DNA of 64,000 nucleotides. It comes from Mediannikoviicoccus vaginalis (lineage in GTDB: Bacteria > Bacillota > Clostridia > Tissierellales > Peptoniphilaceae). Made by a program: the position numbers and the translations under genes. Every line of letters starts with the position of its first letter. Positions within the stretch are counted from its first letter, which is position 1. Below are positions 7,878 to 17,095 of the stretch, piece after piece. The stretch lies in NCBI RefSeq assembly GCF_928097925.1, contig NZ_CAKMRI010000001.1:186001-250000 (forward strand). The letters are read 5' to 3'. The notes beneath the pieces were generated by a model. The model did not search any database and was not told the origin of the DNA. It saw nothing but the letters and a program-made list of their open reading frames with translations.

Positions 7878-10800
7878 ATGGATAAATTACAAAAAATCGT
7901 AGATGAAAAAAAGAAAAAATCTGCAAACACGAAACCCAGATACGACATGCGTAAGCTAAATGTAGGGTTTGTGTCTGTATTTTTAGGACTTTCGATTCTG
8001 TTGTCCTCAGTGGTGTCATTCGCCCAAGAACTAACAGGAGTTAGTGGTGAACAATTAGGAGAGCTTAAGTTACAGGCAATTGCAAATGCAATGAATGCAG
8101 CTGGAACAAATGAGCCAAACTATAGCGAAGATGAAAAGAAAATCCAAAACTACAGTGGATCTGAACGTTATAGGGAAACGGATTTACAACCGGGAGATCC
8201 AAATCAGACTCAATATAAAACTGATGAGAAGCAGGCAAAAGACGGCTTTAAATTTGAACTTAAAAACCCATCCGCAACATCACCAAGTAAGACTGAATGG
8301 GGTTATCAAATTACCATAGACAAGAAGACTGGTCAAAGAACCTATACTAAGGTTTCTGTTAGTGATGCTGGACTTGTACCAGCACAATTAGGCGAAAAAC
8401 CTATGATGGATGCAGGAGATAAATTGACTGATCAGTCTCCTAATGTAACATTCAAGCCAGATGAAAATGGAAAAATGACTGCCGCTGGACGACAAAGAAA
8501 CTATAACTATGAAGCCAGTGCAGAAACCCTAAAGCATATCAACAGCAAGGATAACGACTCTACTTCCTTTGGTATGAAGGATAATTACACTAAAGAAAAT
8601 CCAGGAACGAAGTTTTTTGGAGATAACTTCGTTTTAGGTTACAAGGTAAACCCATGGCCAAATGAAAATGACAGCCTTAAGCTAATGAAACTCAATGGAG
8701 AGTACAATGAAAAAGTCTTTGTTCAAGGTCAAGATATAGACACTGGTATTAAGGTAGAAAATATAGATGAAAGTGCCAGGGAAAGATTAGCTGGCCAAGT
8801 TTACCATCCAGTAACTGGCAAAGTTGTGCCAGGAGCTAGTGCCTATATTGACGATAATGGCAAGGTACATGTAAAGATGCCAGCAGGCGCTCTAAAATTA
8901 GAGGGTGGCAAGTATGTAGTAAATGAAGATTCTATTTTTGCTAAAGATCCAGATTATAAGGGCTTAACACACTTAGATGTTAAATTCTTCGCCCGCCCAA
9001 GAACAAAAGATGAATTTACAAATATAGCAGAAACACCAGATAAATTCGGTTACACAGGAACTTACACAGAAACAGGTGCAGGATCTGCTACCATCAACCA
9101 TAAGGGAACTAATGTCACAATCGACAAACAAGGCATCGACCGTTACGACCATTACAATCTAATTGGTGATTTCAAACTAAACCTAGACGACACTAGGTAC
9201 TATGACCAAGAATTCAAAGATGAAGAAGGGAATAAAATTGATTCAAATGATTCTACAAGTGTAGGCCCTGGAAAAAAAGCTACTATAAGAATTTTAGATC
9301 CAAGTACACCTGGTGGAACTCAAAAAACTGGAGATGAAATGGATGCTGCATATAAAGCTGGAGAAGCCACAGGAAAACTTAAGGAAGAATACCTTATAGC
9401 AGCAAATAAAAAAATTGCTAGAGAGTTAGGAATAACTTACGAAGAATTGATGAAGGAAGAAAACAAGGACAAGAGATGGGTTATTGATGGTAATCCTGAC
9501 AATATATCACATTTTGATATAACTGCACCAAAAAACGCAAAAGCTGGAGATACTATAGCCCTACCTGTTGAATACACCTATACCAACGGTTCAACAGATA
9601 CACGTTGGTTCCACTTTGTAGTTCAAGAGTCAGTCTTAAACAAACCAGAATACGAGGCACAAGTTAACTTTCCATCAGAAGAACAAACATCACCAGTAAA
9701 GGTTACTGAAGATGAGAAGAAACTAAGCCCAAAATCATATTCTATAAAAGATGGCTTTGATTATAAGGACGACCATGGAAACGAATGGACTGTTTCTATT
9801 GACGAAACAACTGGCCAAGTAACAGCTAAGCCAAAGAATAGTGGCAACTTTAATGGTGGTGAAAAGATCAAGGTTCCAGTAGAAGCCCATTATGAAGATC
9901 CACTAGAACCAGATGAAGATATCACCGAAGAAACAACTGCTGAATTTATCATCAAAGAAAGAGCTAATATGACTCCTCGTTACAATGCCAAAGCAGGTAA
10001 GGCAGGAGATAAACTTTCTTCTGATGTTATACTAAACGAAGAAGATAAATTCAACAGAAGACCAACTAAGTTTACTATTAACACAAATGCCTATACAGAT
10101 GATAAGGGCAATATTTGGCAAGTGTCAATCGATGAAAGTACAGGTAATGTGACTGCAACTGTTCCAGATGGAGAAAATATTGACGGAGCTTTATTAAACG
10201 TACCTGTAACTGCTCATTATTACGATGGAGATACAGAAAAAGGTACAAGAGAAACTGAAGTTCAATTTATAGCTTCAGGTACAAAAAATGCCATTGTTCA
10301 TGAGCAAGAAATCCCATTTGAAACAAAAGTTGAAGTTGCTGACGACCTAGCAAAAGGCGAGTGGAGATATAAAAAAGTTGGGGACGTTGAGCTTAAGGGT
10401 AAGCCTGGAAGCAAAAAAACAACCTATACAATAAGAGACTCTAAGATTGTAGACACTAAAGTGGATGAAACAAAACCAGAAGATGCTGTTATCGAAGTTG
10501 GTAGCAAAGACTTTGTAGATGAGTTTAAACACGTTGAAGAAATACCTTTCGAATATCAAGTCAAAGAAGTAGACACCCTTAAAAAAGGAGAATACGAAAT
10601 TGTAAAACCAGGTAAGGTTGGAACTAAGACTACAACTTGGAAGATTGTAAACTCTAAGGTTGAAGGTGAACCTACTATCACTACAGTTGAAGCGGAAGAT
10701 GCAATCATCAATGTCGGTAAGGGAACGAATAGCGGTACTCATGAAGTTATAGAAAAAGTTGAAGTGCCATTTGAAACTATTATAGAATTTGACGACAGCT

Positions 10801-13800
10801 TAAAACCAGGGGAACAAAAAGTCACACAAGAAGGTGAGTTAGGTGAAAAAACTAGGACAAATACTCTCACTATAGAAGATGGCCAGGTAACAAAAACTGA
10901 TGAAGGCGAATATACTCAAACAAAGGCGCCTGTAAATAGAATCATCAAAGTAGGTAGAAATACTGAAGGTACACACACTTACGAAGAACAAATTCCGTTC
11001 AAATACAATATTTCTTATGATCCAAATCTAAAATCTGGTGAATACGTAATAGATGTAGAGGGAAAAGAAGGAACAAGAAAGACAACTTGGACTATCAAAA
11101 ACTCTGAAATAGTTGGAGATCCAAGTGTAGAAACAACAAAACCTGTTAATGCTGTAATTAGAGTGGGTAAAAAAGACTACACTGGAGAATTTTCTCACGA
11201 AGTAACAGAAGCAATTCCATTTACAGTTAAAATTATAGAAGATGAAACACTTGAAGCTGGTAAGAGTGAAGTAGTAACTCAAGGTAAGCCAGGCTCCAAG
11301 ACAACCAAATACACTCAAGCTATAAAAAATGGAGAAGCTGATGGTGAACTAAAATCAGAAGAAACATCAAAGACCGAGCCTGTAGAACACGTAATAAGAG
11401 TAGGTAAGAAACCTGCTACAAATAGTGTGACAAAAGAAAGCACTGTTCCAGTAGATATTGTTTATAAATACGACCCTAATTTGGATGTAACTGTTGCCAA
11501 ACAAGGTACATTTACTCCAGGTGAAGTAAAGACAGTTGTAACTAATGAGTACAATCCAGAAACTGGCAAGATTGAATCTAAAGAAGAAACAGTAGTTAAA
11601 AATGCTACTCAAGAAATAATAATAGGTACTAAAAAGTACACTGGTGTCTTTGAAAATGAAATCACGGAAGTTATTCCTTATGAAACAAAGGTAAAATTTG
11701 ATGAAAATCTTGAACCAGGTACTGTTATAGTTGATGCACCTGGAAAACTAGGCGAACAAAGAAAGAAATTTATCCAACATTTTGAAAATGGTGTTCAAAC
11801 ATCTACAGAAGAACAAGATTTAGGAAAAACTGAACCAGAAGATAGGATAGTTAGGGTTGGATATAAGACAGATGGAACTCATACTCACAAAGAAAAAATT
11901 CCATTTGGATACAAGGTAGTATATGATCCTGAATTAAAAGCTGGAGAATACCAAGAAGTAACTCCAGGTCAAGTAGGTGAAAGAATTACCACTTGGACAA
12001 TTGTAAACTCTAAAGTTGTTGGAGAACCAAAAGTTGTAGAAACTCAACCAGTCAATGCTGTTATTAAAGTTGGAAGCAAAGACTTTACAGGTACTTTTGA
12101 AACTAAGAAGACTGACTTTATAGAATTTGAAACAGAGTACATTGTAGACAACACTATGGAACCAGGTACAACTGAAATAATTCAAGAAGGTCAGCATGGT
12201 GAGATAGAAACAACAGTTACTCATACAATCAAAAATGGAGAAGTTATAGAGTCAAAAGAAGGAGACCCAGTACAAACCAAGGCTCCATCAAAGAGAATTG
12301 TAAAAGTAGGCGCTGCAAAATCCAACGGAACATATGAATATACCAACAAGGTTCCATATGATGTAGAAGTTAGGGTAAATCCTAACCTTAAAAAGGGTGA
12401 GTATAAGGTCGTTCAAAAAGGAGAACCAGGAGAAGAAAAATATACCCTTACTATAGAAAACTCAAAGGTAACTAATACTTCTGACCCATCAATAATAAAA
12501 ACACCAGTTAAAGAAATTATTGAAGTAGGTAATGCTGATTTCGCTGGTACAGTGGAATATGTTGACAAAGATCCAATACCATTTGAAACTGAAATTATAG
12601 TTGACCCAAGCCTAGCACCAAATGAAATTGTAGAAGACCAAAAGGGTGAACTTGGTGAACAAGAAACTAAGGTTACAAGAATAATTACAAATGGTGAAGC
12701 AGGCGAAGAAGTACGTGGAGAAACTAAAGTAACAAAAGAACCAGTTACAAGGAAATTAAGAATAGGCTCAAAGACTAATGGCCAATACAAGGAAACAGAA
12801 ACAATTCCATTTGAAGTTGAAGTTAGAAAAGACCCATCACTTAAAAAAGGTGAGTGGAAATATAACGAAATTAATGGAGTACCACAAACTGGAGAAAGCG
12901 GCCTAAGAGAAAGAACACTAACTATTGAAAATTCTCAAATAACAGAAACATCAGAATACAAAACAGTTAGAGAGCCTAAGAAGGCAGTTATACTTGTAGG
13001 TGACGAAGACTTTACAGGTGTGGTAAAACACACTGAACACTTTGAAATTCCGTTTGAAGTGGAAGTTAGATACAACAGTGAACTTCCAGCTGGAACCAGC
13101 AAAGAAATTCAAAAAGGTGTCCAAGGTTCTTATGATATAGAATATAACCAAAAGATTAAAAATGGTTCTCCAGATGGTGAATTGCTCAAAGTTGAATCCA
13201 ACAGAGTAAATCCTAAAAAGCACATTATAGAAATAGGAACAAAGGTAGAAACTCCTGAAAATAACTACTCCAAAGATGTGGAAGTTGAAATCGAATATGT
13301 TTATGACGACACAAAAGACAAGGGAGTAGTAGAAACTGGAGAGCTAACACCTGGTAAGGTAGAAACTAAGGTAGTTGATAAATACAATCCAGAAACAGGC
13401 AAGATAGAACAAACTACAGAACAAGTGGTAACAAAGGCTAAGCAAAAAGTTATCGTAGGTACTAAAGACTTCACAGGTAAGTACGAATATAGCAAGACTT
13501 GTCCAATACCATTTGAAGTAGAAATTATCGAAGATGATACTTTAGAAAAAGGTAAAAGTGAAGTAAAACAAAAAGGAGTACCAGGTTCTAAGACTACAAA
13601 ATATGAACAAGACATTAAAAATGGCCAGCCAGATGGTGAAGCTAGGAAAATCAGCGAAGAAACAACTAAAAAACCTTTAAAACACATAGTCCGTGTAGGT
13701 ACAAAACCAGCTGATCCAACTGAAGGCGAAACTACAAAGACCATCGAAAGAGAAATCCCTTATGAAACTAAGGTAATCTATGATGATACTCTTGAAGCAG

Positions 13801-14885
13801 GTAGTCAAATAATTGAAAATAAAGGTAAACCAGGCAAGGAAGAAGTAACCATTACTCAAAAGGTTAAAGACTCTAAACCAGTTGGAAAGCCAACAGAAAC
13901 AACAAATACTATCACCGAAAAAGAAGATAGGGTAGTAAGAGTAGGTGTGAAACCTGTTGAAAAGATTGTTGAATTAGGTAACGATACTGAATACAAACAC
14001 AACCCAAAACTTAAAGCAGGTGAAGAAAAAGTCATCGAAGAAGGCTCTAAGGGATCTGTAAAATATACCACAACCTTCAATAAGGAAACAGGTAAGCTTG
14101 AAGTAAAAGAAGAAAGAACTGAACCAAAGAACGAGGTTGTAGAGTATGGAACTAAGACTGATGGTGAATTCACTTACGAAAGTGAAAAAGCTTTTGACAT
14201 CAAGGTTATAGAAGATCCAGACCTAGAAGCTGGTAAGGTTGTAGTTGATAAAGAAGGTGTGGTAGGAAAGACAAAGACAACTGTTAAAATTGTAAACAGT
14301 GAAAAAGTTTCTGAAGAAACTGAAACTCTTGTAGAGAAACAAGATAAGATAGTTAGAGTAGGAACTAAGAATGTCTGCCCAATCCCAGGAGAAGATCCAA
14401 AGGATCCAGAAAAGCCAGGTAAAGAAGATCCAAAGGATTCGGAAAAGCCAGGTAAAGAAGATCCAAAGGATCCAGAAAAGCCAGGTAAAGAAGATCCAAA
14501 AGACCCAGAAATACCAGGTAAGGAAGATCCAAAAGATCCTAAACCAAACGAACCAGGTAAACCAGGTGAAGATAAACCAAATGAACCAGGAACACCAGGA
14601 GAAACTCCTGAAAAACCTGCTAAGCCAGGAGAAAAGGATCCAAAGACTCCAGGTAAAGAAGATCCAAAGACTCCAGGTAAAGAAGATTCTAAGACTCCAG
14701 GTAAAAAGGATTCTGGAGACCAAAATGCTGACAATGCAAGTGTAAAAATTAAAAATAATTCAAATGGTAAGTCAAAGGCTCCTCAAACTTATGATCCAGG
14801 AGTTGCTGGATATATAGGTGTAGCAGCAATTGCGGCTTCAGCCCTAGCGTTCTTACAAAAGAAAAAGGACGACGACGAAAAATAA
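7878..14885 (+). CDS. Giant cell-wall-anchored G5-repeat surface protein (putative adhesin)
   Basis: A 2335-residue surface protein. Residues 20-50 form a YSIRK-like signal peptide (YDMRKLNVGFVSVFLG, then a hydrophobic core ending VVSFAQE). Residues about 50-590 are a unique N-terminal region, the likely ligand-binding part. About 596-800 hold two or three Rib-like modules (pattern W.VSID.TTG.VTA, then VPV.AHY). About 810-2165 hold some 18 tandem G5-type repeats of about 75 residues, each beginning IPFE/IPYE and ending in VIRVG or IIKVG. About 2171-2280 are a Pro/Lys/Asp-rich wall-spanning tail built of 11-residue units. The C-terminus has APQTYDPG, a hydrophobic helix and KKKDDDEK: a variant sorting signal. 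Only two Cys occur, both in CPIP (1875 and 2167). ATG 7878 is preferred to ATG 7872, which lies one base after the ribosome binding site. The sortase gene follows 20 bases downstream. The adhesive role is inferred from architecture; the ligand is unknown. Confidence 0.9.
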   Translation: MDKLQKIVDEKKKKSANTKPRYDMRKLNVGFVSVFLGLSILLSSVVSFAQELTGVSGEQLGELKLQAIANAMNAAGTNEPNYSEDEKKIQNYSGSERYRETDLQPGDPNQTQYKTDEKQAKDGFKFELKNPSATSPSKTEWGYQITIDKKTGQRTYTKVSVSDAGLVPAQLGEKPMMDAGDKLTDQSPNVTFKPDENGKMTAAGRQRNYNYEASAETLKHINSKDNDSTSFGMKDNYTKENPGTKFFGDNFVLGYKVNPWPNENDSLKLMKLNGEYNEKVFVQGQDIDTGIKVENIDESARERLAGQVYHPVTGKVVPGASAYIDDNGKVHVKMPAGALKLEGGKYVVNEDSIFAKDPDYKGLTHLDVKFFARPRTKDEFTNIAETPDKFGYTGTYTETGAGSATINHKGTNVTIDKQGIDRYDHYNLIGDFKLNLDDTRYYDQEFKDEEGNKIDSNDSTSVGPGKKATIRILDPSTPGGTQKTGDEMDAAYKAGEATGKLKEEYLIAANKKIARELGITYEELMKEENKDKRWVIDGNPDNISHFDITAPKNAKAGDTIALPVEYTYTNGSTDTRWFHFVVQESVLNKPEYEAQVNFPSEEQTSPVKVTEDEKKLSPKSYSIKDGFDYKDDHGNEWTVSIDETTGQVTAKPKNSGNFNGGEKIKVPVEAHYEDPLEPDEDITEETTAEFIIKERANMTPRYNAKAGKAGDKLSSDVILNEEDKFNRRPTKFTINTNAYTDDKGNIWQVSIDESTGNVTATVPDGENIDGALLNVPVTAHYYDGDTEKGTRETEVQFIASGTKNAIVHEQEIPFETKVEVADDLAKGEWRYKKVGDVELKGKPGSKKTTYTIRDSKIVDTKVDETKPEDAVIEVGSKDFVDEFKHVEEIPFEYQVKEVDTLKKGEYEIVKPGKVGTKTTTWKIVNSKVEGEPTITTVEAEDAIINVGKGTNSGTHEVIEKVEVPFETIIEFDDSLKPGEQKVTQEGELGEKTRTNTLTIEDGQVTKTDEGEYTQTKAPVNRIIKVGRNTEGTHTYEEQIPFKYNISYDPNLKSGEYVIDVEGKEGTRKTTWTIKNSEIVGDPSVETTKPVNAVIRVGKKDYTGEFSHEVTEAIPFTVKIIEDETLEAGKSEVVTQGKPGSKTTKYTQAIKNGEADGELKSEETSKTEPVEHVIRVGKKPATNSVTKESTVPVDIVYKYDPNLDVTVAKQGTFTPGEVKTVVTNEYNPETGKIESKEETVVKNATQEIIIGTKKYTGVFENEITEVIPYETKVKFDENLEPGTVIVDAPGKLGEQRKKFIQHFENGVQTSTEEQDLGKTEPEDRIVRVGYKTDGTHTHKEKIPFGYKVVYDPELKAGEYQEVTPGQVGERITTWTIVNSKVVGEPKVVETQPVNAVIKVGSKDFTGTFETKKTDFIEFETEYIVDNTMEPGTTEIIQEGQHGEIETTVTHTIKNGEVIESKEGDPVQTKAPSKRIVKVGAAKSNGTYEYTNKVPYDVEVRVNPNLKKGEYKVVQKGEPGEEKYTLTIENSKVTNTSDPSIIKTPVKEIIEVGNADFAGTVEYVDKDPIPFETEIIVDPSLAPNEIVEDQKGELGEQETKVTRIITNGEAGEEVRGETKVTKEPVTRKLRIGSKTNGQYKETETIPFEVEVRKDPSLKKGEWKYNEINGVPQTGESGLRERTLTIENSQITETSEYKTVREPKKAVILVGDEDFTGVVKHTEHFEIPFEVEVRYNSELPAGTSKEIQKGVQGSYDIEYNQKIKNGSPDGELLKVESNRVNPKKHIIEIGTKVETPENNYSKDVEVEIEYVYDDTKDKGVVETGELTPGKVETKVVDKYNPETGKIEQTTEQVVTKAKQKVIVGTKDFTGKYEYSKTCPIPFEVEIIEDDTLEKGKSEVKQKGVPGSKTTKYEQDIKNGQPDGEARKISEETTKKPLKHIVRVGTKPADPTEGETTKTIEREIPYETKVIYDDTLEAGSQIIENKGKPGKEEVTITQKVKDSKPVGKPTETTNTITEKEDRVVRVGVKPVEKIVELGNDTEYKHNPKLKAGEEKVIEEGSKGSVKYTTTFNKETGKLEVKEERTEPKNEVVEYGTKTDGEFTYESEKAFDIKVIEDPDLEAGKVVVDKEGVVGKTKTTVKIVNSEKVSEETETLVEKQDKIVRVGTKNVCPIPGEDPKDPEKPGKEDPKDSEKPGKEDPKDPEKPGKEDPKDPEIPGKEDPKDPKPNEPGKPGEDKPNEPGTPGETPEKPAKPGEKDPKTPGKEDPKTPGKEDSKTPGKKDSGDQNADNASVKIKNNSNGKSKAPQTYDPGVAGYIGVAAIAASALAFLQKKKDDDEK
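10300..14372 (+). repeat. Tandem G5-type domain array inside the adhesin (about 18 units)
   Basis: Units average about 226 bp (75 residues). They are diverged at the DNA level but regular in protein: start IPF/VPF, then a D..L..GE segment, a mid G..G segment, and an end such as PVNAVIRVG. Linkers after the VG alternate for much of the array between a DFTG/DYTG type and a TDGTHT/NGTYE type. Units 5-6 and 13-14 resemble each other closely, both carrying a longer form with NPETGKIE. G5 domains in staphylococcal SasG/Aap form elongated fibrils; a similar stalk is inferred here. Confidence 0.85.
14391..14522 (+). repeat. 33-bp tandem repeat, four units, wall-spanning tail of adhesin
   Basis: Units start at 14391, 14424, 14457 and 14490, each beginning GAAGATCC and encoding EDPKDPEKPGK or a close variant. 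They are in frame, so gain or loss of units changes tail length without breaking the gene. Confidence 0.9.
14637..14708 (+). repeat. 24-bp tandem repeat, three units, near adhesin C-terminus
   Basis: AAGACTCCAGGTAAAGAAGA recurs with a 24-bp period (about 14643, 14667, 14691) and encodes the 8-residue unit KTPGKEDP. It is in frame with the gene and belongs to the same Pro/Lys-rich wall-spanning segment. Confidence 0.85.
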
Positions 14886-14905
14886 AAACTAACGAGGAGG
14901 ACTAA

Positions 14906-15658
14906 ATGAAGAAAAGAATTATAAGTATCATCCAAGTCCTTCTTGTAATAGTACTTGCGTGGAGCGGATATAAAATTTACTCATATCAAAAGGACAATCA
15001 AGCTTATAAAGTCATTGACAATGATTATAAGGCCATGCGTGATAAGAGTATTAAAAATAATAAAGAGCAATCGAATAAGGAGGAGGTAGACCCTGAAATA
15101 GAGGCTGCTATACTCTTTGTTCGAGAGCTTAATAAATCTTATCCACAGGTTAAGGCAAGGCTTTTGATTGAAAATTTGGATATGGATTACCCAATAGTTC
15201 AAGGAGAGGATAATTCTTTTTATCTAAACCACGACTATATGGGAAATTATCATCCATTTGGTGCGGTTTTTATGGACTCTAGAAATTCATCTGACCTTAG
15301 TAATCAAAACACAATTATATATGGGCACAATGTAAAGTCGGGACATGTTTTTAATCCACTTAATAAGTATAGGGATGAAAAATATGTTGATGACAATCCA
15401 TATATAATCATTGACAGTCTTGAAGGAAGATTCACATATGAAATCTTTGCAGTGTATGAGACAAATCAGTACGAAGACTATAGAGCTGTGTCTTATGACG
15501 AAAAAGATTTTGAAGAATTACTTTCAAGAATTGAAGAAAAGAATTTTTTGAATAGGGAACTGCCTAATGCAGATGATAAAATATTGACTCTGTCCACTTG
15601 TTCCGATGTGAATGACAGGATGGTAGTTCAAGCAAAGTTAATAAAAATTGAAAAGTAA
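14906..15658 (+). CDS. Class B sortase, paired with the adhesin
   Basis: A 250-residue membrane-anchored transpeptidase that cleaves a sorting signal and links the surface protein to peptidoglycan. An N-terminal signal-anchor lies at residues 4-22. Catalytic residues are His141 in IYGHNVKSG, Cys232 in TLSTC and Arg238 in NDRMVVQA. The overall pattern (VQGEDNSFYLNHDY, GAVFMDSRN) is class B, not housekeeping class A. GAGGAGG precedes ATG 14906, and the gene is 20 bases after the adhesin stop, so the two are surely co-transcribed. Class B enzymes typically read NPQTN; the neighbour ends APQTYD, so a dedicated specificity is likely. A canonical terminator follows at once. Confidence 0.93.
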   Translation: MKKRIISIIQVLLVIVLAWSGYKIYSYQKDNQAYKVIDNDYKAMRDKSIKNNKEQSNKEEVDPEIEAAILFVRELNKSYPQVKARLLIENLDMDYPIVQGEDNSFYLNHDYMGNYHPFGAVFMDSRNSSDLSNQNTIIYGHNVKSGHVFNPLNKYRDEKYVDDNPYIIIDSLEGRFTYEIFAVYETNQYEDYRAVSYDEKDFEELLSRIEEKNFLNRELPNADDKILTLSTCSDVNDRMVVQAKLIKIEK

Positions 15659-15660
15659 TA

Positions 15661-15686
15661 AAAACGGCCATAAGGCCGTTTTTTTG
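15661..15686 (+). terminator. Terminator of the adhesin-sortase operon
   Basis: AAAACGGCC (15661-15669), loop ATAA, GGCCGTTTT (15674-15682), extended by further Ts. This is a textbook intrinsic terminator 3 bases after the sortase stop. Confidence 0.92.
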
Positions 15687-15715
15687 TATGGTGAAATCAT
15701 ATTATGAAGCTTTAG

Positions 15716-15878
15716 CGTGAACTTTCTAATAGAAAGTTCACGAGGTCGCCTTCTGACACTTTCCTGTCGGAAAGTGAAACGAGATCGACATTTGACCTAC
15801 AACGAAGACTTTCGTCTTCTGTTAGGTCAAGAATTCTTCGACTTCAATTTTTTGTTCCAAAAAAATTTATGCTCAGAA
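15716..15878. repeat. Non-coding block with three consecutive hairpins (REP-like element)
   Basis: Hairpin 1: a perfect 12-bp stem, 15716-15727 with 15731-15742, loop AAT. Hairpin 2: CACTTTCC (15757-15764) with GGAAAGTG (15769-15776), loop TGTC. Hairpin 3: TTGACCTA (15792-15799) with 15823-15830, enclosing an inner GAAGAC/GTCTTC stem (15804-15809 with 15814-15819). After these come ATTCTTCGACTTC and GCTCAGAATAACATA, a pairing of words I associate with dispersed intergenic repeats in other bacteria. No open frame of note crosses it. It lies between an operon terminator and the 3' end of a minus-strand gene. Confidence 0.55.
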
Positions 15879-15907
15879 TAACATAGGGGATGCAATATTT
15901 CTAACTT

Positions 15908-17095
15908 CTATTTCCTAACAATGGGAAAATATTCATACTCAGACTTGGTTTCGCCGCTAATTATATTATAAAGTGTGGTTGCTCTTTCTTCCAATTGAAA
16001 TAATTTTTTTGAAAGTTCATCTTCTAAGTTGAAATCTTTTTTGTTTACTATCAAAGAGACATGTGAATTTTCAACTATCTTTTTTAGTATTTCTTTACCA
16101 TTTTCATTAAAACCCAGCACATTTACAAATTTTGGTCTTGTGGAAATGGCTTCGTCGACAAAGTCCTTTCTTATATTCAATAGGCTATTTAAAATAAATC
16201 TCTTTATTCGTCCTTCTTTAAATCTTTTGCTCTTTGAATTTTCTATAAACTCTTCAAAGTTATTTGACGACTTCAAATTTTTTATGAGCATATCATCGAG
16301 ACCCTTCTCATAGCCTGTAATGGTAGCAAATTCTGGTTTTTGTAAAAGGAAGTGGTATTTTATTATGTCGTAGTAGTCGTAGTTATAATGGACGTTTTTA
16401 AGGCTTGTGGCAGTGGACTCTGGAACGAATCTATTCACGAGTTCAAATTTGTTTTGGTTTACCATTTTTCTTATGGCAGTTGCTGATGGCTGTAAATCTT
16501 TTTTATAATCTTCGCTTAGGTATGAAGATCCCTTTCTCTTTATTGGCAGGAGTTCTATGGATGAATTATTTTTCAATTTTGATTTTATATATTCCAATGC
16601 CAAAATATTATTTGACTGAAACACATCCACTTCCTCATTAAAAAGCTTCTTTGTTGCAAGTTCAAAGGCCTTTGGGTAAGAATTTCCTCTATTCATGTAG
16701 TCTATAATAACTTTTTCGAGTTTCTCTTTATTTTCATATTGAAACTTTGCAATTTCGAAAAGTTTTTCAAAGTCTTCTGTCTCAACTCCAAAGGACAACA
16801 TGTCAATTACATTTAATTCTTCTAAAATATTGTATGGTCCCAGGGCAAAGTTCTCTGCAGACTGTAGGGAGTAGATGGTTGGTATTTGTAGTACTAAATC
16901 AACTCCTGAATAGATTGCATTTTTACATCTTTCGTATTTGTTAAGTATTGCAGGTTCTCCTCTTTGTACAAAGTTTCCCGACATTATTGCTGTAATTGTA
17001 GCATTTGGATATATTTTTTTTATTTCTTGTATTTGATATATATGGCCATTATGAAATGGGTTATATTCTGAAATTATCGCGATATTTTTCTTCAA
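15908..17095 (-). CDS. tmcAL: tRNA(Met) cytidine acetate ligase (TmcAL)
   Basis: A 395-residue nucleotidyltransferase-fold enzyme (formerly YlbM) that uses acetate and ATP to acetylate C34 of elongator tRNA-Met, protecting AUG decoding. The diagnostic N-terminus is present: ISEYNPFHNGHIYQ near residue 8 (HxGH nucleotide-binding motif), then TAIMSGNFVQRGEPAILNK near 35 and LVLQIPTIYSLQSAENFA near 67. It starts at TTG 17095, overlapping the end of sfsA by 35 bases, with AAGGAGG about 12 bases upstream inside sfsA. The pair forms a minus-strand operon. No clear terminator follows; the triple-hairpin block lies downstream. Confidence 0.93.
   Translation of the reverse strand: MKKNIAIISEYNPFHNGHIYQIQEIKKIYPNATITAIMSGNFVQRGEPAILNKYERCKNAIYSGVDLVLQIPTIYSLQSAENFALGPYNILEELNVIDMLSFGVETEDFEKLFEIAKFQYENKEKLEKVIIDYMNRGNSYPKAFELATKKLFNEEVDVFQSNNILALEYIKSKLKNNSSIELLPIKRKGSSYLSEDYKKDLQPSATAIRKMVNQNKFELVNRFVPESTATSLKNVHYNYDYYDIIKYHFLLQKPEFATITGYEKGLDDMLIKNLKSSNNFEEFIENSKSKRFKEGRIKRFILNSLLNIRKDFVDEAISTRPKFVNVLGFNENGKEILKKIVENSHVSLIVNKKDFNLEDELSKKLFQLEERATTLYNIISGETKSEYEYFPIVRK

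Noticed and set aside
14391-14708. Direct repeats of 33 and 24 bp that look like a short CRISPR array
   Set aside because: The units are contiguous with no unique spacers, are in frame with the adhesin and encode the Pro/Lys/Asp-rich wall-spanning tail.
14371-14745. A 124-residue reading frame on the plus strand and long antisense frames over the adhesin tail
   Set aside because: These are shadows of the repetitive adhesin coding sequence: same repeat period, strange composition (Lys/Gln or Phe/Trp only), no ribosome binding site.
16029-16641. Plus-strand frames over tmcAL
   Set aside because: The minus-strand frame encodes a clear TmcAL with its catalytic HxGH motif; the plus-strand frames lack ribosome binding sites and known domains.
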